Shown here in pieces: positions 59,951 to 64,000 of a stretch of 64,000 bases of DNA. The stretch lies in NCBI GenBank assembly GCA_030062745.1, contig CP099846.1:27053201-27117200 (forward strand), in the 5' to 3' direction. This stretch comes from Capitulum mitella. Taxonomy: Eukaryota; Arthropoda; Thecostraca; Pollicipedomorpha; Pollicipedidae. The notes beneath the pieces are model-generated. The model saw only the letters and a program-made list of their open reading frames with translations. It did not search any database and was not told the origin of the DNA. Each line of letters starts with the position of its first letter. Position 1 is the first letter of the stretch. Position numbers and translations under genes: made by a program.

Positions 59951-60363
59951 CAACCCTCACCCATCTAGGGGGGTTGGTGCAACCCCCATGGTTTTCCGAA
60001 CATAACTTCCTAACGGTTCGCTTAATCCATCTGAAACTTGGTGTACACTCTGGGATATCTCTTTCACATCTACGTTGGCATGGTAACGAGCTATGACGTC
60101 ACAACGGGAAACATGTCAGACGTTTTTGCGCCGTGAGAAAACATAGATATGGTGTGAATGACTTACCATATAAAATATTCACCATATATCATACAAAACT
60201 AAAAATGAGACCAGTTTCGAGCTCTGGTAGTCACGAGCTTTCCAACGGTGGGCTCATGTTTATCGTGCGACCAGTCCTTCGTGAGTTAGAGGTGGGGGCG
60301 GTAAACCACGCCTCCCCCCAGTCGAGCGTGATCGGCGCCGACTGCCAGTCGGGCGCGGGTTAA
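59951..60363 (+). repeat. TTAA-family miniature element, nearly complete
   Basis: The left end TCAACCCTCACCC is followed by a hairpin (GGGGGTTG and CAACCCCC) and CATGGTTTTCC. The right end GGGCGCGGGTTAA closes it after about 410 bp. The right half matches the ends of copies 1 and 2. The left TTAA has decayed to TCAA. Confidence 0.55.
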
Positions 60364-61780
60364 GAGCACAGCCACCTCCAAAGACATCTGCTTTGTGGAT
60401 AAGTTAACGTCAGTCGTATTGCACCCGGAATCAAGCAAAGGTTACGCAAGAGGGGTTGCGGGGACGTATTTCCAACAGATGGTGCCAAGCTCAAAATTGG
60501 GCTACGCGGTCGCATCACACCCCGAATGCTGCCTCGTGGAACATTACACATACGGGTCTCGTAGGTGTACACCATACCTCTGTTCACTCCATCTCCGACA
60601 ACTCTGCGTCGGTGGCGGTGCCCTGGAAGTCGGATCTCAGACGGCTGTCGGGTTGAGATGGGAAGACATGATTAGGGTCGGCAGACAGCATAAATGTGTT
60701 AACACCTGCTGGAAAAATGCGAGATTATGACGGGTGGGAACGTAAATCGGATGCTGCAGATTGCGAAGCGTTGCACACAGTGTGGCCCAATAGAGCGCGG
60801 CTTCGCGATTTTGATGGAATAATCACCGTGTGTTGTAACGCCTTGGATTGGTGACTGGCCACGACCATTTCCTACGAAGCCGTCCCTCCGAGACAATGGA
60901 TGCCTGGGAGTCCGAGGCCTGCTATTGGAGGACTCGTTGTCGAGATTAGCCCAATTGCATCACATGCTGATCGCGGTGGGAAAGGAATGTTTGTTCAGTC
61001 ACGAAGCCGACCTTCGGTATAGGACTGGTCGGGTTCACTGACGTACAGATTGTTAACAACATGTTGCAAGTGCTACGTATTTTGCTAGTCGGCCTTTTTT
61101 GCCTCTGCCACCACTATTAAATTTTCGGTTTCGATCATTTTCTCCAAAAAAATTAAAAAAAATATTGCGTTGATGTTTGAATCTCCACATGTATCTTAAG
61201 TCATTGAGTTATAGTCAACGCAACATGCTTTACGGTGTTGATTGTAAAGGCTAGTTCTGATGCATGATTTGAAATGTATAATTTACGAATCTTGGCAGTA
61301 AAATTTATCCTTCGCCCCACCGGCACCCTGACGTGGGTGGCTGGAACCGGAAAGTGTCGTTTCAGAGGCCCCCCGCCGTATCTCGCAAACGGAACTACAG
61401 AGAAAAGTGAAAGTTCTGTCATATAAAACTCTTCATGAGTATGGTTTAAAGCACTTAAAATTATCGGAACATTTTAAAAAAATAAAGCAAATTTTGGCCG
61501 ATATGCGTAAAAGCAGGACGTTCTGGAAAGAGCTTCACCTTCGCTCCTAATTAAGTTAGATCAGTTCTGAGCATGTCAATAGAACGTTCACAGAATTTGC
61601 ATTTCAGTGAGGTATAATTTATAATGCGCATGTAACCAAATATCTCATGAGGTGACCTGATATGCCATTTTTTTTAAATTTCGCCTTGTTTGTGAGTCTT
61701 TTGAGCGTCGCTGGTGAGCTTCTGTCCATGCATGTTTCCAGCACGGAAGAAATGATTTGCACGAACAATTTGTAAATACT
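60364..61780. other. Gene-free stretch
   Basis: Open frames at 60395-60730 and 61201-61422 show no recognised motif. Confidence 0.3.
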
Positions 61781-61789
61781 GACAGACTA

Positions 61790-63010
61790 GAATGCCCATG
61801 ACCCGACTTGACCTACCCCGACCTTGTGACTTGACCTATCATTTGGCCCTTTTCTTTGATTTATTTTGTGTTGTCGAGATTCAGTAACAATGCAAACAAA
61901 AAGTAAGGAGTACATTCGGACTGAAACTCCTTGAGTTCCACAACCGTGACCTCAGTGACCTCATATCTCAGCCTGGCACAACCTTTTTTCTGCATAAGCT
62001 AATGAAATTCTATTATATTATATACCATATATTATACATTAGATTCTATTATATATACACAACATACTCATGTTGTGTGTACCATATACGTGATTCCATC
62101 ATTTACGACATTCAAGAAACGTCTGGAAAGCCACGTTACAGAAAGCCTACAGACCCCATAGTACAACTGGGTGGCCTCCGACGACGTGAAGAAATCTCAG
62201 ATCCTCGGAACCTTAATAACCTCATCAATTGCCCTGGGCCGTTTATGAGCTGTGGATGCCTCCTGACATGTTTTTGAGTACTTTTATTGAATCCAGCGTC
62301 CAAAATTACCTCAGAAACCCACAGACTCCGGTTTTAGAGCATAAGGAAACACAGGATCAACAGGATGTTATATAAGGTCGGTCTTATGACATGACCGGAG
62401 TTAGGACCATAACCTGATTTGAAGCAACTTTGGGTTTCATGTTCTTATGCCTAGATCTGTCATTGTCTCACGACATAAACTAGAGGGATATAGCTGGACA
62501 TCTGGCTCTGAACTCAGCTTCTACCACGGTGGCCTTGCATGACCTCAGGTGACCTAAGGCCATTCCACAGCTTGAAAGCGTCTTAATGCAATTTTGGGCT
62601 CCAAATCGGCTTCAGTGCCTATTTTTACACCAAGGAATATTGAAACGAAGTTTTAGATTTCTTTTTGCCAGCGCACCTCTAACTGTGCCCTGGCTTGATT
62701 TCATAATCCTTCATGTGGGTGAACACTGTCGTATCCAACGCATTCCTTAGCACAGAAATGAATTCCAGGTGTCAACGGGTCAAAGAAACAGTTCTAGACC
62801 GTCAGAAATAGGGAAATTGGGCGGAAACTGGGCTGTCCTTAGGTCGCTGACCTTCATCCTTGACAACAAATTAGAGACAGCGCAATTCTTAGGAATATCC
62901 CAACTCCTATCCAGCAAAGTTGCAGGTCGATCAGTCGCACGGTGCGGTTCGCAAAAAACTTTTTTAAAAGATCGGAGGTTGACCTGTTTCACGTGACCTA
63001 GGTAAATGGC
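61790..63010. repeat. TGACCT-rich noncoding region
   Basis: Many TGACCT/AGGTCA half-sites, including a DR3 at 61947-61961 (TGACCT CAG TGACCT) and a DR4 at 62540-62555 (TGACCT CAGG TGACCT). No coding sequence was recognised. Confidence 0.5.
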
Positions 63011-63189
63011 CTGACATGACCGGAAGTTGAAAAATGACATGAAAAAGACCTAGAAAAAGTTACTGAAAACTTCAGCGCGTTGGGCGCATTATTACCAAAG
63101 TCCTTAGGCGGGAGGCGGGGAGGTTGTCGAAACACTTCTTTCGGCTGGGCAAGGGCTATTTTTATTAACGTCATTCCCGTGCCCAAAAC

Positions 63190-63480
63190 CCTAGGAAGCA
63201 TTTGCGTATGGAGGGGGTGGGGTATTCGGCTACCCCTGAGATCTCGAGTACTGCCCGTCCGATCTGATCGCAGCAAACGGCACTCCATTCACCAAGGCGT
63301 AAAGTACACTTTTGTGATAAAAGTTTTGAAAATCTTGTACGAGGATACAGGGAGGAAGTTATAAAGGGGTATTTTTGACTTCTTATAACATCAATGTTTT
63401 TGAGCCGATTTCGATGCAAATCGCATGAAATCAGAGTTCATCGAAGCAGCTTTCCCTTTGGCCGAAACATGAGGAATTTT
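63190..63480 (-). repeat. Diverged inverted copy of the right half of the 9121-10336 element
   Basis: On the minus strand, TCGAAATCGGC, TTATAAGAAGTCAAAAA and CTCGAGATCTCAGGGG follow in the same order as at 10075-10270. The hairpin after CTCAGGGG is kept in changed form. Confidence 0.6.
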
Positions 63481-64000
63481 GGACGAAATCATACAGACAT
63501 TCACATGGCTTGTAAAATGGGAGAAATATTTTTATGTTTGAAAGTAAATGAACACAAAAGTCGAAAATACCTTTTTAACTTTTATTAGCTATGTTGTACT
63601 GCAGAATTACAAATTGTTTTACATTGTTTGTTTAATGATGGCAAAGGCGGCGCCAACTACATGAAAAAAGGAAACGTTGTGGTGTCATGATACGACCTTT
63701 GATCTCAAATGAGCTAAGATGCTCTCAAGGTCACATAAAATGCTTTTTGGGCTCATTTCATAGTGTTTTACAAACGTTTCCAGTCATCTGAATTGATATT
63801 TTTTAATGACATTTGACAATTGACATCTGAATTGACCGTATTTCTAAGTCCTGTTTATGCCCGTCGTGGCATAGGGTATATACGCGGACAATTTAGGTCT
63901 TCGCTGCGTGGCACGACAAACCTAAAACTTAAGACACAAGTATGAGGCAGTCCAATGATTCAAACTTATATCGGAGTTTTGGTTGAAAAAATCGGCTAAA
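63481..64000. other. Gene-free window end
   Basis: TATATA at 63878-63883 before CGCGGACAATTTAGG is TATA-like, but no exon follows within the window. Confidence 0.2.

Overview
The window is nuclear DNA from a eukaryote, almost certainly an arthropod. The evidence is introns with GT/AG borders, TATA plus initiator promoters about 30 bases before the predicted start site, glycine/histidine/tyrosine-rich secreted proteins of cuticle type with the usual MKL first exon, a Ly6 domain protein, jockey/I-type LINE relics with an RNase H domain, and pogo- and TTAA-type DNA transposons. I cannot fix the order; a chelicerate or a crustacean would fit. No prokaryotic or organellar genes were seen. Most of the many open reading frames are chance or repeat-derived.

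Three genes can be assembled by splicing. (1) Plus strand, 8269-12691: a 396-residue secreted His/Gly/Tyr-rich protein in three exons, with promoter at 8182 and polyadenylation signal at 13079. (2) Minus strand, 20090-18540: a 131-residue relative with the same three-exon plan (MKL exon, signal-peptide exon, phase-2 junction, repeat exon) and the same core FYHYHP motif. The two genes converge tail to tail and probably form a small family of structural (cuticle-like) proteins. (3) Plus strand, exons at 42483, 43383 and 44268, with a possible five-base first coding exon at 37632: a Ly6/three-finger protein of about 115 residues with ten cysteines and a GPI-type tail.

The rest is dominated by repeats. 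1-8100: TTAA-element ends, a duplicated SINE-like segment and a LINE relic (6690-7780). 9121-10336: a complete TTAA-bounded element inside intron 1 of gene 1. 13980-14450 and 25600-27470: three copies of one dispersed repeat, two of them forming a 1-kb palindrome. 28400-35108: a 6.7-kb fold-back element whose inverted arms are built of 317-bp satellite units around a dead LINE. 39350-40230 and 50570-51290: inverted copies of a 0.7-kb repeat. 45600-46060, 47943-48211 and 56230-58280: a purine tract and two minisatellites. 52704-54730: an internally deleted pogo/Tigger-like element with a frameshifted transposase end. 55453-63640: nested TTAA and hAT-like ends.

Two themes recur. First, many repeats end in TTAACCC or GGGTTAA and carry a GC-rich hairpin followed by GGTTTT, and one such hairpin has changed on both sides of its stem in a second copy. 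Second, repeats here are studded with AGGTCA nuclear-receptor half-sites, including clean IR1, DR3 and DR4 arrangements.
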